Source: Cyathus striatus (lineage: Eukaryota > Basidiomycota > Agaricomycetes > Agaricales > Nidulariaceae). Taken from it: a DNA stretch of 64,000 bases. Below, one piece after another: positions 12,430-23,989 of this stretch. Position 1 is the first letter of the stretch; every line of letters begins with the position of its first letter. The notes under the pieces were generated by a model that made no database searches, was not told the origin of the DNA, and was given only the letters and a program-made list of their open reading frames with translations. Made by a program: the position numbers and the translations under genes. The stretch spans positions 3,100,001 through 3,164,000 of the forward strand of contig JAOVFP010000009.1 in the NCBI GenBank assembly GCA_025738555.1, written 5' to 3'.

Positions 12430-12999
12430 GTTTGGACGAAATCGAACCCAGACAGAGGCTTGATCGTTACGAACACATTACGTGCTCTCCCGTCGATGTA
12501 CGTTATAGTGCTTGAAGGTCGAACAGGTCGTGATGGAAGATACTCTTTGAATGGAGGTGCTGAACGCCATCGAGGATCTGGCGAAATATGTGCTTTATAA
12601 GTCATTCGCCGCAAGGAGATGTGCGTTCGGAGATGAATGAGTTTAAATCTCGATTGTGGTAATCCATCACTATGTAGGGTAGGATCCAACTGGAGCATTT
12701 GCGAAGTAGCGATATCCAACTATATTTGGGTAATCCCGCGCTATGTAAAGAAGCTTGACTTCGTTCATAAACGCTTGAGTTCGACGAGAGCCGGAAGCAT
12801 GTACCGGCTGCGCCTTGACAGCGCACAAAGAGCCTTTGTACATGGAGCCCGTTCCTTTGTCAATGCAACGAAACACTTTTCCAAAGGCATTGCCCTCTCC
12901 TATCCTCTTTATATCTCTGAATCCAACAGCACTGTTGGGAATTTGGTGGATGTAATATGACTCAGGTTTATGACCCGGAAGAAGGTGGCATATTTCCAT
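12430..12999 (-). pseudogene. Protein kinase pseudogene (N-lobe and part of C-lobe)
   Basis: From an ATG at 12999 the frame reads a Gly-rich loop (RIGEGNAFGKVFRC), the ATP-lysine strand (LCAVKA), a helix-C segment (FMNEVKLLYIA) and PNIVGYRYF. A one-base frame change near 12665-12690 leads to YIVMDYHNRDLNSF, the hinge. After an in-frame TGA, the segment IFRQILDGVQHLHSKS is followed by FHHDL, where active kinases have the HRDL catalytic loop. A further stop follows, and only vague similarity continues to about 12430. The altered catalytic loop, the frame change and the stops mean it cannot make an active kinase. The specific kinase family is not recognised. Confidence 0.7.
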
Positions 13000-13600
13000 T
13001 TTCTTGGTATATGTTAAACACAAAGCAGCAAGGATACGATGAGTCGAGCGGTGTTTTCTTGTGGTGGGAATTCGAAATGCGAGTAAATGTGGAGGTTAGT
13101 TGTTATATATATATATGCTTATCATTTCGGTTTTGTGTTGTAGTCCTTTTTGTTACAATTTCAATATAAAGTAGTGTTGTATAGCTACTTAGCTCTTGTA
13201 GACGAAAAGCTATTGTACGAATAGATCGTCTTCCCAACTGGCAATGACAAATCCCCGCCACAATGATTTTGTTTTCGAAGCGGTGCTTAATATAACAAGC
13301 TCACTCTATCGTCATTGTACTTAACTTGTAAAAAATGGCACGATCTGTCCAGAATCGATTTCTTCGTGCACTCCTGTGTCTCGGGCAATGCATATGTTAG
13401 GTACATACTAAGTATACATATTAACAGCGCTAATCACCAATTAGGCGCTCATGTGACTTCCAAGCCAAGACAGACTTTCGTCAGCATTCGTCACCTCAGT
13501 CTCAGTCGTACTTTCTTAGTCAATAGCTACTGCTTAGTATAAACTTGGTACCACAAAATTCAAATGTGTAGTTCTGATATCATTCAACCATTCGAGATCT
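13000..13600. other. Intergenic sequence between kinase relic and hydrophobin
   Basis: No coding or RNA feature recognised. Confidence 0.5.
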
Positions 13601-13601
13601 C

Positions 13602-14018
13602 TCAGAGATATAAGTTAACAGGAGTGCATCCTAAAGCAATAAGACCGTCTATCGTAGTTCGTCACTATTACGTATTAACCATATTAAATCGATATACTCA
13701 CTGAAAGAGTTATTCTCGCAGCAGACGGGTGTACCAGTGCTATAATTATGTTAGCTAAAAACGTTTCTATGGCACAGTTCTGGTTACTAACCAACCGCTT
13801 CATGATACACCAACAACTGAAATTGGCGAACAGGAGATGCCAATGGGTGAATTCATATTTTGAACAGCAACGCCTAAGTGACTAAGGAGAGCACTGATAT
13901 CACTCTCCTGTAGAGTGCCGATCCGATTGCAGCATTGAATATTCCCAGTAAAACACTCGGTAGCGGTCGCAAAGATAGTGAAAGTGAAGAAAGCGATAAG
14001 GGTGGACTTGATTTTCAT
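13602..14018 (-). pseudogene. Class I hydrophobin gene with an in-frame stop
   Basis: Three exons on the minus strand: 14018-13792, 13739-13702 and 13648-13602. They match the neighbouring hydrophobin gene exon for exon, with the same exon 2 and 3 lengths and the same intron phases. The product starts with a signal peptide (MKIKSTLIAFFTFTIFATA) and has the first four of the eight conserved Cys (ECFTGNIQCC and ISCSPIS). A TGA then interrupts exon 1, seven residues after CSPIS. The remaining sequence still encodes the last four Cys (PVCCENNSF and LGCTPVN) across two usable introns. A truncated product would lack Cys5-8. Hydrophobins are secreted amphipathic proteins coating aerial hyphae. This is either a recent pseudogene, a null allele or a sequencing error. 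Confidence 0.75.
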
Positions 14019-14095
14019 GCCAGCTGTATAAGCGCTTTGATTTAACTTGGGGGGTTGAGAGGTGAATCTTATGAGACGAACATAGGCAGGTAGCA

Positions 14096-14103
14096 CTTAT
14101 ATA
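14096..14103 (-). promoter_or_regulatory. TATA box of hydrophobin copy 1
   Basis: TATATAAG on the minus strand, about 78 bp upstream of the ATG at 14018. It is in a position similar to the TATA of the intact copy, so the promoter of the broken copy appears preserved. Confidence 0.55.
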
Positions 14104-14487
14104 TTAGGTTTTTATAGCGCTAGCGTGCCTTACTTGCAACTTGATGTAAGGGCTATGTGACACGGAGATGGCATATGGTGTGATGGTCTTAAAGAGCATA
14201 TTAAGATTAGCGAAGTTTAAGTCATTTTGTAATTGTTATCTTGGCGTTCCAAGAGCTTGAAACATGACGACATCGCTTTCGAGCGCTTAGAACGCACGAT
14301 GTGACACCAATGAAAGTAATTCCGCGGATGATCTTTCGTGAAGTCTCTGATTAGACGCGAGTATTGGCAATATGAATCGTAAGATCACTCCAAACTAGTT
14401 TCAATAATTCAAGTACGTTCCCGTTTCCTAGTAATACAACTGTAATACAGTATGCTACTATACCGCTATCGAGTCCTACTGTAACGC

Positions 14488-14942
14488 TTAAAGGCTGAGG
14501 TTGACAGGTGTACATCCCAAAGCAACGGCTCCGTCTATAATGAGTTAATCATTAGCAAGTTCATACATAAGAGCACAAGTAGACATGAAGCAATAAACAT
14601 ACTGAAAGAATTATTAGTGCAGCAGACAGGTTGAGCGGTGCTGTAAAAATAGTCAGATCTAAGTTCATCGAGAAATTGACTAATAATAACTAACCATGAG
14701 TTGCCTCCTGTGCCAATGACAGAGATTGGAGAGCAGTCGACACCTATAAGAGCATTCACATCTTGAACGACAATTCCCAAGAGGGAGAGGATAGAGCTAA
14801 TGGTGCTATCCGACGAGGATCCGCTGTTCTGGCAGCACTGAAGATCTCCAGTGGTGCACTGACTGGCGGGAATGGGGTTTCCCCAGGCGGCCGCAAGGGT
14901 TGCAAAAGTGAGAGCTGAGAAGACAGCAGACTTGATTTGCAT
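14488..14942 (-). CDS. Class I hydrophobin
   Basis: Three exons: 14942-14695, 14640-14603 and 14534-14488, giving 110 residues. Donors are GTTAGT and GTATGT and acceptors ACAG and ATAG. A signal peptide (MQIKSAVFSALTFATLAAAW) precedes the class I Cys pattern: C-X6-CC-X33-C-X12-C-X5-CC-X12-C-X7-end, all eight Cys present. The second intron splits the Asn codon after NNSF. Secreted hydrophobins self-assemble at air-water interfaces and cover fungal walls; class I members form amyloid-like rodlets. It lies about 470 bp upstream of the broken tandem copy in the same orientation, evidence of a local duplication. The ATG at 14942 directly precedes the signal peptide. Confidence 0.92.
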
Positions 14943-15008
14943 GGTGAATAAAGCTGAGTAGATTGAACTGGGTGTTGTTCGATGAGAGTTTTAAGTAAAA
15001 CTGGAGGG

Positions 15009-15016
15009 TATTTATA
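15009..15016 (-). promoter_or_regulatory. TATA box of the hydrophobin gene
   Basis: TATAAATA on the minus strand, 67 bp upstream of the start codon at 14942, in a spacing usual for highly expressed fungal secreted-protein genes. Confidence 0.6.
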
Positions 15017-15109
15017 TGTTTTGAAGCAGAGGATGTATTCCTGTGTCCGTATATTTTCCTTCGCAGGGATAAAGTCTCGTGTATTGAGGCGTCAACGATA
15101 TGCCAAAAC

Positions 15110-16480
15110 AAGCTTAGGCGACTGAGGATACGCGGAAATAATTTTATTGGAACACGTTTGTAGACGTCTATGACGACTCGGTCAAGGACACATAGGTCAT
15201 TCTACAATGGTTAGAGGACGATGTGGGCCATCACAGGGTTTGCTAATTGTGTTCATCTGTCACTACATATTGACAGGCGTAGGCAGTGTAGACAGCGTAT
15301 AATTTATTATGTCCCCATAAAGTCACCTGTAGTATGAACCTTAGACCTAACCGACGCGTATACAGTCAAACTTGTAATAGTTTATACCTGTATGAAGCCA
15401 TAATCGGCTATAGTCCATAGGTTTTTTCATCCACCAAATCGGTAGGCGGGAGAAATGGCTCGTAACCCATACTGTCACCAATGTTCTATAACCCATAGAG
15501 TTTTCCAGAGTTCGTAACCCATACTTGTTACCCTGAAAAGGAAATATTGTGCTCGGTGCACTCCTGCAGGGTCAAGCAAGCTCTAACGGCCTACAGGTTA
15601 CCGTGACAGCAATATTTTAAATTTTTCTCCTTTTCTCCTTTTTATTTTTTTTGACATTGGATAGGTATAGGTGGTTTCTATCCCGATATTTATTATTCAC
15701 CGCATCTTAGTGTCCTATAAATTACAGTGCACCATTAATTTACCATTGACCTCTAGACATAAATTTGAAGGCTGGAATGGTGGAGAATAAGTGGCAAGTT
15801 AAGAAGCACATGTGTCTTAGTCATATCGAAAGATCTCAGAAGAGGACAAAGCATGACTTGACCACGATGGAGGCAACACGAAATGACACCAATAGATAAT
15901 CCAAAGACAACCAGTGCCAGAGAATGCATCGGACTATGAAACGGGAGCTGTCGCATCTCATCTCACAGCAGAAATCGTTGGTGAAAAACTCGAAGGCTGG
16001 CTCAAGCAGGACCTTGCGAGTTTTGCACATCAATATGCACCAAAGAATCAAAGTATGCCAGTGCCTACAACGGATTACGCAGTACTTCGGCAGATAATAT
16101 TATTATGTAATCATCTATGTAACATCGCACAGCCCACTACCTCTTATTTCTGCTTACCATGACTCAAGCTTTTCTAAGTACAAATTCCTGACACTGTAAA
16201 TAACTCTGTATAATAACATGAACTACAATAAATATGATACTAGTACTACATAAAAGCTTACATGAATGGGAAGATAATTAACATATGGCTATTAGCCAGC
16301 AAGAAGTAAAAGTAAGATGGCAGGGAGCACTCTTAGCTATAATTTCGAAATACAATAGATTATCGGCAGGTACTACAATGATTCATAAGCCTATATATAG
16401 TACACGAAGTACATACATCCAGACTTACACCATCTCTCACAATACACCTGCCTCTCAGAACCGCCCGGATCATACAACGT
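15110..16480. other. Intergenic sequence
   Basis: No gene recognised. An AACCCATA word recurs three times within 15460-15530. A plus-strand open frame at 15914-16162 has no family features. Confidence 0.5.
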
Positions 16481-16489
16481 AATATGATC

Positions 16490-17340
16490 CATCGAAAAAT
16501 AAAAGTGGATGAGGGCGACGGGGCCGAGAGGATGGTGAGGCAATGACAAGGGGTAGTACGATGAAGAGGGGGAGAGATTACAACAAGCAGGGAGGACAAC
16601 GACGAGGGGGGAGATGACAGGGAGGGGGTATTTGGCATCGGTGGGGGAGTCATGGTGGGAGGCGGCAGGAGAGGGTGAGGTAGGAGACAGATGGGAATGA
16701 AGAAATACCCACAACGCTAAACTACGCACAATGGGAGACAGTGACGGGTGGACGCGTGCCAGCAGTGGGGGTGCCGTAGTGGGAGACGGCAGGAGAGAGG
16801 GAGGTGAGAAACGATACGTATGGGTGGAGAAGGCGGTGCAGTGATGGGAGATGACGGGAGAGTACAAGTGCATGGTGCTCTGACGGCAGGTGTAAACGGA
16901 GGAGGTGGTGGTGGGTGGTGGCGGTGGTTGATTTGATGTCAGTGCGGTACTGTGGTGGGACATCGATGGCACAAGACGGAAAGTGGATGGAGATGGCGGT
17001 GCATTGGTGGGATGTTGCGGGGGAGGAAGAGCAGGTGGTGCTGTGACGGCCAGTGTAAAGAAGGAGGTGGTTGTGGGGCAGTTGGGGTGCGGTGGTGGGA
17101 GACAGCGCGGGAGAGCGAGTGGGTGGAGAGGTTGGTGCGGTGGAGGAAGATGGCGGTATAAATGAAGAAGTGGTAGCGGCCATTGGTTTGGCATCAATAA
17201 TGTTACGAAGACACTGGATTGTCGTGGTTGTCGTGACACAGAGCAGGAGGGAGGGCAAGGTGCTTGATGATGTACCACCAACACCGTTGTCGTCAAAGGC
17301 GTGGCCACAGACTTGACATAGTGGAAGAGAGACGAGGGAG
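16490..17340 (+). repeat. G-rich degenerate minisatellite
   Basis: The plus strand is dominated by GGTGG, GGAGA and GACGGCAGG words. A higher-order unit of about 158 bp is visible: GGTGCTCTGACGGCAGGTGT near 16880 recurs as GGTGCTGTGACGGCCAGTGT near 17037. Long Pro/Ser/Thr/His-rich frames on the minus strand are a consequence of composition, not genes. Confidence 0.65.
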
Positions 17341-17377
17341 GAGGGGGTCTGGAACATCAGGAAAACCTGTGTAACTT

Positions 17378-17580
17378 TAAGGCGTCTTTAGACGTCTTTT
17401 GAAATACACAAAATATGTAAAATACTCATATAGACACTAAAGTGCAAAGACATCGACGTCTTTCAAATGCTAGGTCAATTTTCTTTAAAAGAAGCGGGTA
17501 TGTCTTTTACAGTCTTTTAAGGCAGTTATGTCTTTCTAAATACTGTGAAAGACGTCAGTACATTTTCGACGTTCTCTGCT
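17378..17580 (+). repeat. Dispersed AAAGAC/GTCTTT palindromic repeat, copy 1
   Basis: About 200 bp rich in GTCTTT and its complement AAAGAC, sometimes joined as GACGTC. It aligns with 42890-43080 over blocks such as GGCGTCTTTAGA, TAAAATACTCATA and GCTAGGTC, with roughly two-thirds identity by eye. It has no coding capacity. MITE-like, but I could not define clean ends. Confidence 0.6.
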
Positions 17581-17599
17581 TGGATCCTACTTGGTTCTC

Positions 17600-18070
17600 A
17601 TGTATGAAATAAAAAATAAAATTTTTTATTGTGGGGTGCTACATACATCCAAAAACACCATATAAGTTATCGATAACAAAATGATCTCATTATCTACACC
17701 TCCCAGGCTGTCCCCTCATCGCCAACTCACATTTAAAACTACTTCATACACTGTGGAAACCCTTTCCCTAAATATCAACAAGAGTTGCGTATCTACAACT
17801 CAACTGCGCCCCCTATAAAAAATCATTGAACACACATCTGTAGGACTGCTAAAAGCTATTGAAAGAGAACGCACCTCCATACCAGCCCTATCTTCCACTC
17901 TTCACCACAACAAGCACCTACATTGAAAGCTGTCATCTGAGTGAAGAGATTAACTGGAAAATAGAATTAATAAATGGAGTGACCTGAACATTGACATGAT
18001 AGTGCATCGCTGAAAGTATGGCACAGGTAACATTGGTGGTGATGAACCTGGGCAGCATACACAGAAAGGG
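17600..18070. other. Transition to CpG-poor DNA
   Basis: No gene recognised. CpG dinucleotides become very rare after about 18070. Confidence 0.5.
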
Positions 18071-18099
18071 CTACAAAATTCCAGTATATCGCACTCCTC

Positions 18100-18520
18100 C
18101 ACCAAATCAGGTGGAGTCCAGGTAGAGTTCTGGACTCCAGGTGGACTCCATGTAGACTTCAGGTAGACTCCAGGTAGAGTTCTGGACTCTACCTGGACTC
18201 TACCTGGACTACAGGTAGACTTTAGAACTATCATACATGTTCATTACCTGTACTCTACCTGTACTCTACCTGTACTTTATACCAACTTCATGCTAGTGTG
18301 ATACATATTCATTACCTGGACTCTACCTGGACTCTACCTGGACTACAGGTAGACTTTATGACTATCATACATGTTCATTACCTGTACTCTACCTGTACTT
18401 TACATCAACTTCATGCTAATGTGATACATATTCATTACCTGTTCTCTACCTGTTCTCTACCTGTACTTTATATCAACTTCATGCTAGTGTGATACATGTT
18501 CATTACTTGTACCCCACTCA
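18100..18520 (+). repeat. Tandem CTCTACCTGGA-type minisatellite
   Basis: The words CTCTACCTGGA, CTCTACCTGTA and the complement CAGGTAGA alternate. A higher-order unit repeats the block TCATTACCTG...CAACTTCATGCTA about every 120 bp. The same words appear inverted and direct at 25720-26010. Confidence 0.7.
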
Positions 18521-18844
18521 TACCCCATATGTACTTCATATCAACTTACTACTAGTATTATATATACTCATTACATGTAAACAATCTGTACTCAGTCCAA
18601 TAAAGGCAGGCAGAGGCTGCTGAGACTGTGAGATTCTTAATCTACTGAAAAGAAGAAATTGCAAATTTTAACACTAAATTTATATATTTATTCTAACAGA
18701 TTTTTACACTCATATACATTCAATCTAATCAACTCTATTAATTTCAACTCCATCTTCCTCAATTCCATCCTCATCTGCCTGTTGTTCTGTCTGTGTTTGC
18801 ATTTGTTGATTTTGTTTTTTGATTTGTTTTTGAATAACTCTTTG

Positions 18845-21065
18845 GGTATGAATAAAAAGCATTGCATGCAATGTCTAGTTGAAGTTATCCACAGTCATTC
18901 TATTAAGTATACTTTGGAAGCCCCCTAACCAAGCATTTAGTTGCTCACATGCCTATGTGAAAAATATTTATAAGTTGTAAATGAGACTATATTAAACATA
19001 CCTGAGTGTTAAATGCTCATTTATAATGCTCATTACCCTCTATATCTCTTTCAACAACAACTAAATTTGGTGCTGATCCATTCAAAGGACCAGGATTGCA
19101 GTAAGTGCGACATAGATAATCTTTCACTCTGTGATTAATATAGTGAAAAGAATCTACAACAAATCTTGTTGAGGTTTTCCAAATATTCCAATTGTGGGAG
19201 TTGATTAAAAATTTCAGGACTACACATGCTTTATCAATACATACATAGCTTGGTCTAGTTTCTTGTGTTGGATATATATTTTCCAGAAACTCCACAATTT
19301 GACAGGCACCTTCTGACTTTGCAAATTTTGTCCATGCAATAACAACCCTACATGGTGCACAAATTGTTTCAACACAGTAGAAATGAGGAGCTACAAAGTA
19401 ATTATCTGGTTCTTGTGGCTCATGATTTGGCTGGTCATGTGGTGGATTGATTCTCCTTCTCAATTGCTGTGTCCATGATGGTGCACCTTCTTCTTCAGTT
19501 CTTCGGATAATTCTTTGAATGCCAAGTACAGATTGTCATCTGAATCTAATAACATGATTGTACCAGTTTTGTCTGTGATTTACACATGTTTGAGAATTTT
19601 GTTCTTTAATATTGTAACAATTTTTCATTTGGCATAGTCCTTCATGTTGACTTTCATGTCTTAGACAAAATACTCCTGTTTTTGCATTTGCTAATTTCTC
19701 AGAACAATTCTGATAGGCACAGTGATTTGGCCCCATAACAATGCCATCAACCACTATCATTTTAACTTTTGGTTCTGGAACATGATCTGTTTCCATTGTA
19801 TTATCATCCATATCTGCATATTCTGTATTTTCAGCATCTTCTCATAATATTGGTACAGTGTGATTTTCATCTATTCCAACTACTGCAGCATTGTCATCAG
19901 TATTAATATGATCAGCTGTTGCCTTGTAATCATGTGTGCATTCTTTACATGAATGGTTCAAAGCATCTCCAATAATACCTTCTTGTCCCAACTTCAAATA
20001 TGCCTCTTTAGCTATTTGCTGTATTAATAAATTGTCTGGCATTACTAGAGTTTTATTCATTGAAACAGATATCTGTCTAGTTGTTTCATGTATGAAGGCT
20101 TTCCATATTTGCTGTCTTGAAATAGGTGGGTACTCATTTTCATCACCTTTTGAAAATGTGTAATTCCAGAACTCTGTATATGCAGCAGTTGATGCATGAA
20201 AATGATAAACAGAGTTGACAACCATATTGGTAAACAATCTATCAGCCCAAATACTTTTTCCAATTTTAACATATTTTGCTTTATTGAAAAACATGCAATC
20301 TTTAGAACTAACATCTGGATTACATTGTGAAGTTTCAGAGTTGGAAGAAGTAGCAAGACTTTTATGATCTGCATAATATATAGCTTCACATTTTGTGCAA
20401 AACCCAGATACAATCTGAGCATTTTCATATAGCTTAATTCCCTTCATAAGTGTAACTTTTGTTCTATCACACTGATGAGTGTTGATATGCAATACCCTTC
20501 CAATACAAGCTTTTTCAGGTGTTGAACAAGTGATGCAAGCAGGACCAATAAGCAGTACTGGCTCAATTTCACTAGTAGAAACAGGTTTCAAAGGTTGCAA
20601 ATTTTCTCCTTTTCTTTCATATGGATCTAAGTCCAATATAGACAATAATCTATCTAGCTTCTTAGAAATTACAGATATTTTTGATGAACCTAAATTTTTT
20701 GGCCTTTCATATGAATGAAATAATTGTGTATCTTCCATTTCTGCAGAGTTAATTTGTGCATCTAAATGAGTTTGTATAGCAGTAGCAAGTGCTTTAATCC
20801 ATCCATTAGCAATTACAGAATATTCATCTTCATGTACAGAATGTTTTGCTCATGCATGAAGGTTAAGAATATCAGTGTTATTCAGCAATGAGAACAGAAT
20901 TGTCAACACAGTTGCCAAAGTAATATCTGAGCTGAAATTGAGATTAATAAATTCAGCAAACAGCTTGAAAGGAATATTTGGAAATGGATCTTCAGATTGA
21001 GCTGCATTTACTTGAGGTATGAAGGACAATAGAATACATATTGTCCATATTTTTAAATACAGCAA
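18845..21065 (-). pseudogene. KDZ-transposon-associated protein with CxC5- and CxC6-like Cys clusters
   Basis: One long minus-strand frame holds a CxC5-like cluster (PACITCSTPEKAC and SGFCTKCEAIYYADH), a CxC6-like cluster (CAYQNCSEKLANA, GVFCLRHESQHEGLC and NCYNIK), and the conserved downstream block (FYCVETICAPCRVVIAWTKF, SYVCIDKACVVLK, FVVDSFHYINHRV, NGSAPNLVVVE). After an intron with a GTATGT donor near 19000 it continues as ACEQLNAWLGGFQSILNRMT. Four in-frame TGA codons (20850, 19842, 19536, 19017) and one TAG near 18880 interrupt it. Several sit where relatives have Arg or Trp, as expected from C-to-T change. These proteins are companions of Kyakuja-Dileera-Zisupton DNA transposons in Agaricomycetes; their role is not established. 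No KDZ transposase itself is visible here. Confidence 0.8.
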
Positions 21066-21079
21066 GTATGTTGAACTAT

Positions 21080-21430
21080 AGAAAACAGAGTGAAAATTTT
21101 ATTAGAAAATTGTTCACACATTTAACAGAATCACAACAATATTCATATAGCTGTTGAAAGCTAATAACTGTACATACATGAAGTTAAAAATACTGTTGAA
21201 GTATTTCAACTCTACAAAAAATAGCAAAAGCATTCTGCTGTTGAAAGCAAATAAATGTATATGAAGTTGAAAATACTGTTGAAGTATTCCCAACTTTACA
21301 TAAAATAAAGAAGTACAAAAGTCATTGGCTGTTGAAAGCCAATTACTATACATGAATTGAAAATACTGTTGAAGTATTCCAATCTACAATAAAGAAAAAA
21401 GAAAAAGAAAAAAAGAAAAAGAAAACTTGA
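21080..21430 (+). repeat. About 90 bp tandem repeat
   Basis: Three to four units share GCTGTTGAAAGC followed by ATACTGTTGAAGTATT, the latter containing a short inverted repeat. The array lies just beyond the 3' end of the gene at 21459-23462 and may fall in its 3' UTR. Confidence 0.65.
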
Positions 21431-21458
21431 CTATTGAAAGCAAGTAATAGCAAAATTC

Positions 21459-23462
21459 TTACAATTTCTTGGACTTCCCCTTGTCCTTTCTGTGTGACTT
21501 CTTACTCTTTTCCTTTCCTTTACTTTCACTCATTCTGTCTTCCTGATATTTATCCTTCACCTCCTCATTATCATTGTCAATGTCACTCTCTTCTCTTTCC
21601 TTCCCCTTCCCCTTTCCCTTCCCCTTCCCCTTTCCCTTACTTTGTTCTTCCTTATGTTCCTCAGCAGCTGCTTCTTTGCCTTTTAAAATGTCATATAGAG
21701 ATGAAAATCCTGGCTTCTGAGTTCCCCAGACACTTTTCTTATCAATACCACCCCCATTTTTCATCCAAGATAGCATTTTTGGATGATATTTAAGGAGGGG
21801 AAAAACTTTGTATGGATAAGTGTAATATGTGGAAGGTGACATAAAGACACCAATGAGGACTTTCTTATCAATATCAGCCTTAGCAGATGCCTGAATAATG
21901 CTGAGTGATGATTTCTTGTTTTCCCATATATCCTCAATCATCTCATACTTTTCATACACAGTATGGATATCTTCTTTTCCCTTACTTTTAATCAAGTGCT
22001 CAGGGATATTGAAGTGGGAAATAATCAAGTTTTTTACAACTTCATCATCAGTAGAAGACCTAGATGGTGCTTTTGTTGTTGAAGTTTCATTGTTATCAGC
22101 ACCATCTGCTAATATTTCAAGAAAATAGTTATTCTTATCATCCATTTGCCATTTGGCACTTTGGATCTTTTTCTCCATAATCTTCATATAGCAGCCCTTA
22201 ATATTCCAATTTCCATTCTCATGCAAGGATATTCTAGAGTTTTTCTCTGTTTAAATTATTAGAAAATATTCAGATTATAAAAATCACAAATAACATACTT
22301 GCAACAGGTGAATAAACTTTGCTTACATGCTCCAGCACTTCTTGAAGATCAAATGATGGCTCTTGATCTGTTATGATAAAAGCAGGTTTCTGTGCTTCAG
22401 GCTTGAGAAACAGGTGAGTTTCTCCTTTAACATTATCAGGAGGCATGATGGATGAATCTATGCATATGGATATATTAGCTACCAAAATCTCATAACTATA
22501 ACTATTATCTTACCATCTTTCTCATCACCATAATTAAATATATTCCCAGTTGCTCTTCCACGGGAAAATCCACCTGTTATGCGTGATGCCCCTTGAAGAT
22601 TATCCTTACTAAGGGAAGATGTTGCTGAGCTGTGGGACTCAGAGTGCTTAGAAACTTTACTTATAGAGTGGTCAACACTAGTTGGGCTAGATGGAGCTTG
22701 AACATGCTTTAAAACAGAACCTCCTTTCTTTGGAGTAATGTCTGTATCAATAACCATAGGTTCATTTTCAATATCTGACTCTGTATCTTTACTAGAATCA
22801 TGAGAATCTTGATGTTCAGATTTATCAGTATCAGTATTCTCTTCTTGAAACTTATCAGAAATATCACTAGTGCTTTCCATAGAAATTTCAGAATCTTCCA
22901 GAGACTTATCAGAGTTATCAGTAGCACTCTCCACAGAATTCTCAGAATCTTCCTGAGGTTTATCAGAGTTATGAGCAGTGTTCATAGAGCCAAGATCCAT
23001 AGTTTCCAATTGAGATCCCAGTGGCATTAGAAATTCATCCTCATTAAGTGTGTTATTAATCTCTCCCATTGGAACTTGAGTGGAATCTTTTGAAGGAAAA
23101 TGGGGAAGGGGGGCAACTGAAGTATTCTCCTCAATAAGAACTTGTTCTACTCTATAAAAAAATTAAAATATAATGAAGAAATAGTAAAAACAAGAGTTAT
23201 GGGGTAAATTGATTTGGATTTTCAGCATTCTGATCATCTTGAAGTCTATTCACTGAGGTTTTCCTTTATATTCAAAATTATTAAATATTATAGCTCAAAT
23301 AAGGATATAAATAACACACTTTTTGGCCTTATTCTTAGTCTGTTTCACTCCTTTATCATGTGTAGCTGGTGCATTTGCACTGGCTTTAGAACCAGATCTA
23401 CTTGCTCTCTGGTCATTGTCAGTTTTTGCTGCAGCACTTGATGATTTTCTGGTATTGACCAT
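21459..23462 (-). CDS. Multi-exon protein of unknown function with Ser/Asp-rich and Lys-rich regions
   Basis: The last exons join cleanly in frame: about 23151-22514, 22457-22299 and 22246-21459 (introns with GTAAGA/ATAG and GTATGT/ACAG). A start at 23462 (MVNTRKSSSAAAKTDNDQRA) likely gives the first exon, but the second junction is uncertain: the sequence CCATAACTC near 23200 sits where a GT donor is expected. The product has a basic N-terminus, a region rich in DNSDK/EDSE repeats, a more ordered domain (SPSTYYTYPYKVFPLLKYHP) and a C-terminus with alternating Lys-Gly from a GGGAAG microsatellite, then a basic tail. I do not recognise the family. The charge pattern suggests a nuclear or nucleic-acid-associated protein, which is inference. 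It sits beside KDZ remnants and could be transposon cargo. Confidence 0.55.
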
Positions 23463-23659
23463 ATCTGAAGTGTGGGTGGAAGGGAAGAAAGAAGTTATCC
23501 AGTACATGTGTTGTATATATGAAGATCACATCATATCTATAATTGCTTCTTCAGCCTCACTGAATCCATGTGTACATCTATTAATAAACTTTTATTTAAC
23601 TATATATGGACACATTTAACTATATATGGATACATCTGTACAGAGATCTAATATAATAT

Positions 23660-23975
23660 CTAATTTTAGATGAGAAATCGATGAGGTATTCCAAATTGGA
23701 ACACCTCATTGCATTCTCATGCAAGCAATCGCAAGTATGAGTAGTTAATGAGGCATTCTTGATTTAGAACGCCTCATCAACTACTTATACATACAATCGC
23801 TTGCATGGGAAATCAATGAGGCATTCCGATTTGGGAACACCTTATCGATTTCCCATGCAAGCGATTGTAAGTGAACACCTCATTGTGTTCCCATGCAAGC
23901 AATTGTAAGTATGAGTAGTCAATGAGGCGTTCTAAATCAAGAACGCCTCATTGACTACCCATACTTACAATCGCA
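23660..23975. repeat. Array of four large hairpins (AATGAGGC family)
   Basis: Four consecutive inverted repeats have arms built on CAATGAGGCGTTCT and its complement, separated by GCAAGCGATTGTAAGT-like spacers. The last and largest, 23901-23972, has two 33-nt arms around a six-base loop with two mismatches. No coding capacity. Confidence 0.8.
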
Positions 23976-23989
23976 GGGACGCGTGTGGG

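Noticed and set aside
15914..16162. 82-codon plus-strand frame
   Set aside because: No domain, promoter or splice signal I can defend.
16391..17357. 305- and 211-codon minus-strand frames rich in Pro, Ser, Thr and His
   Set aside because: Low-complexity G-rich minisatellite; no start context, domain or splice structure.
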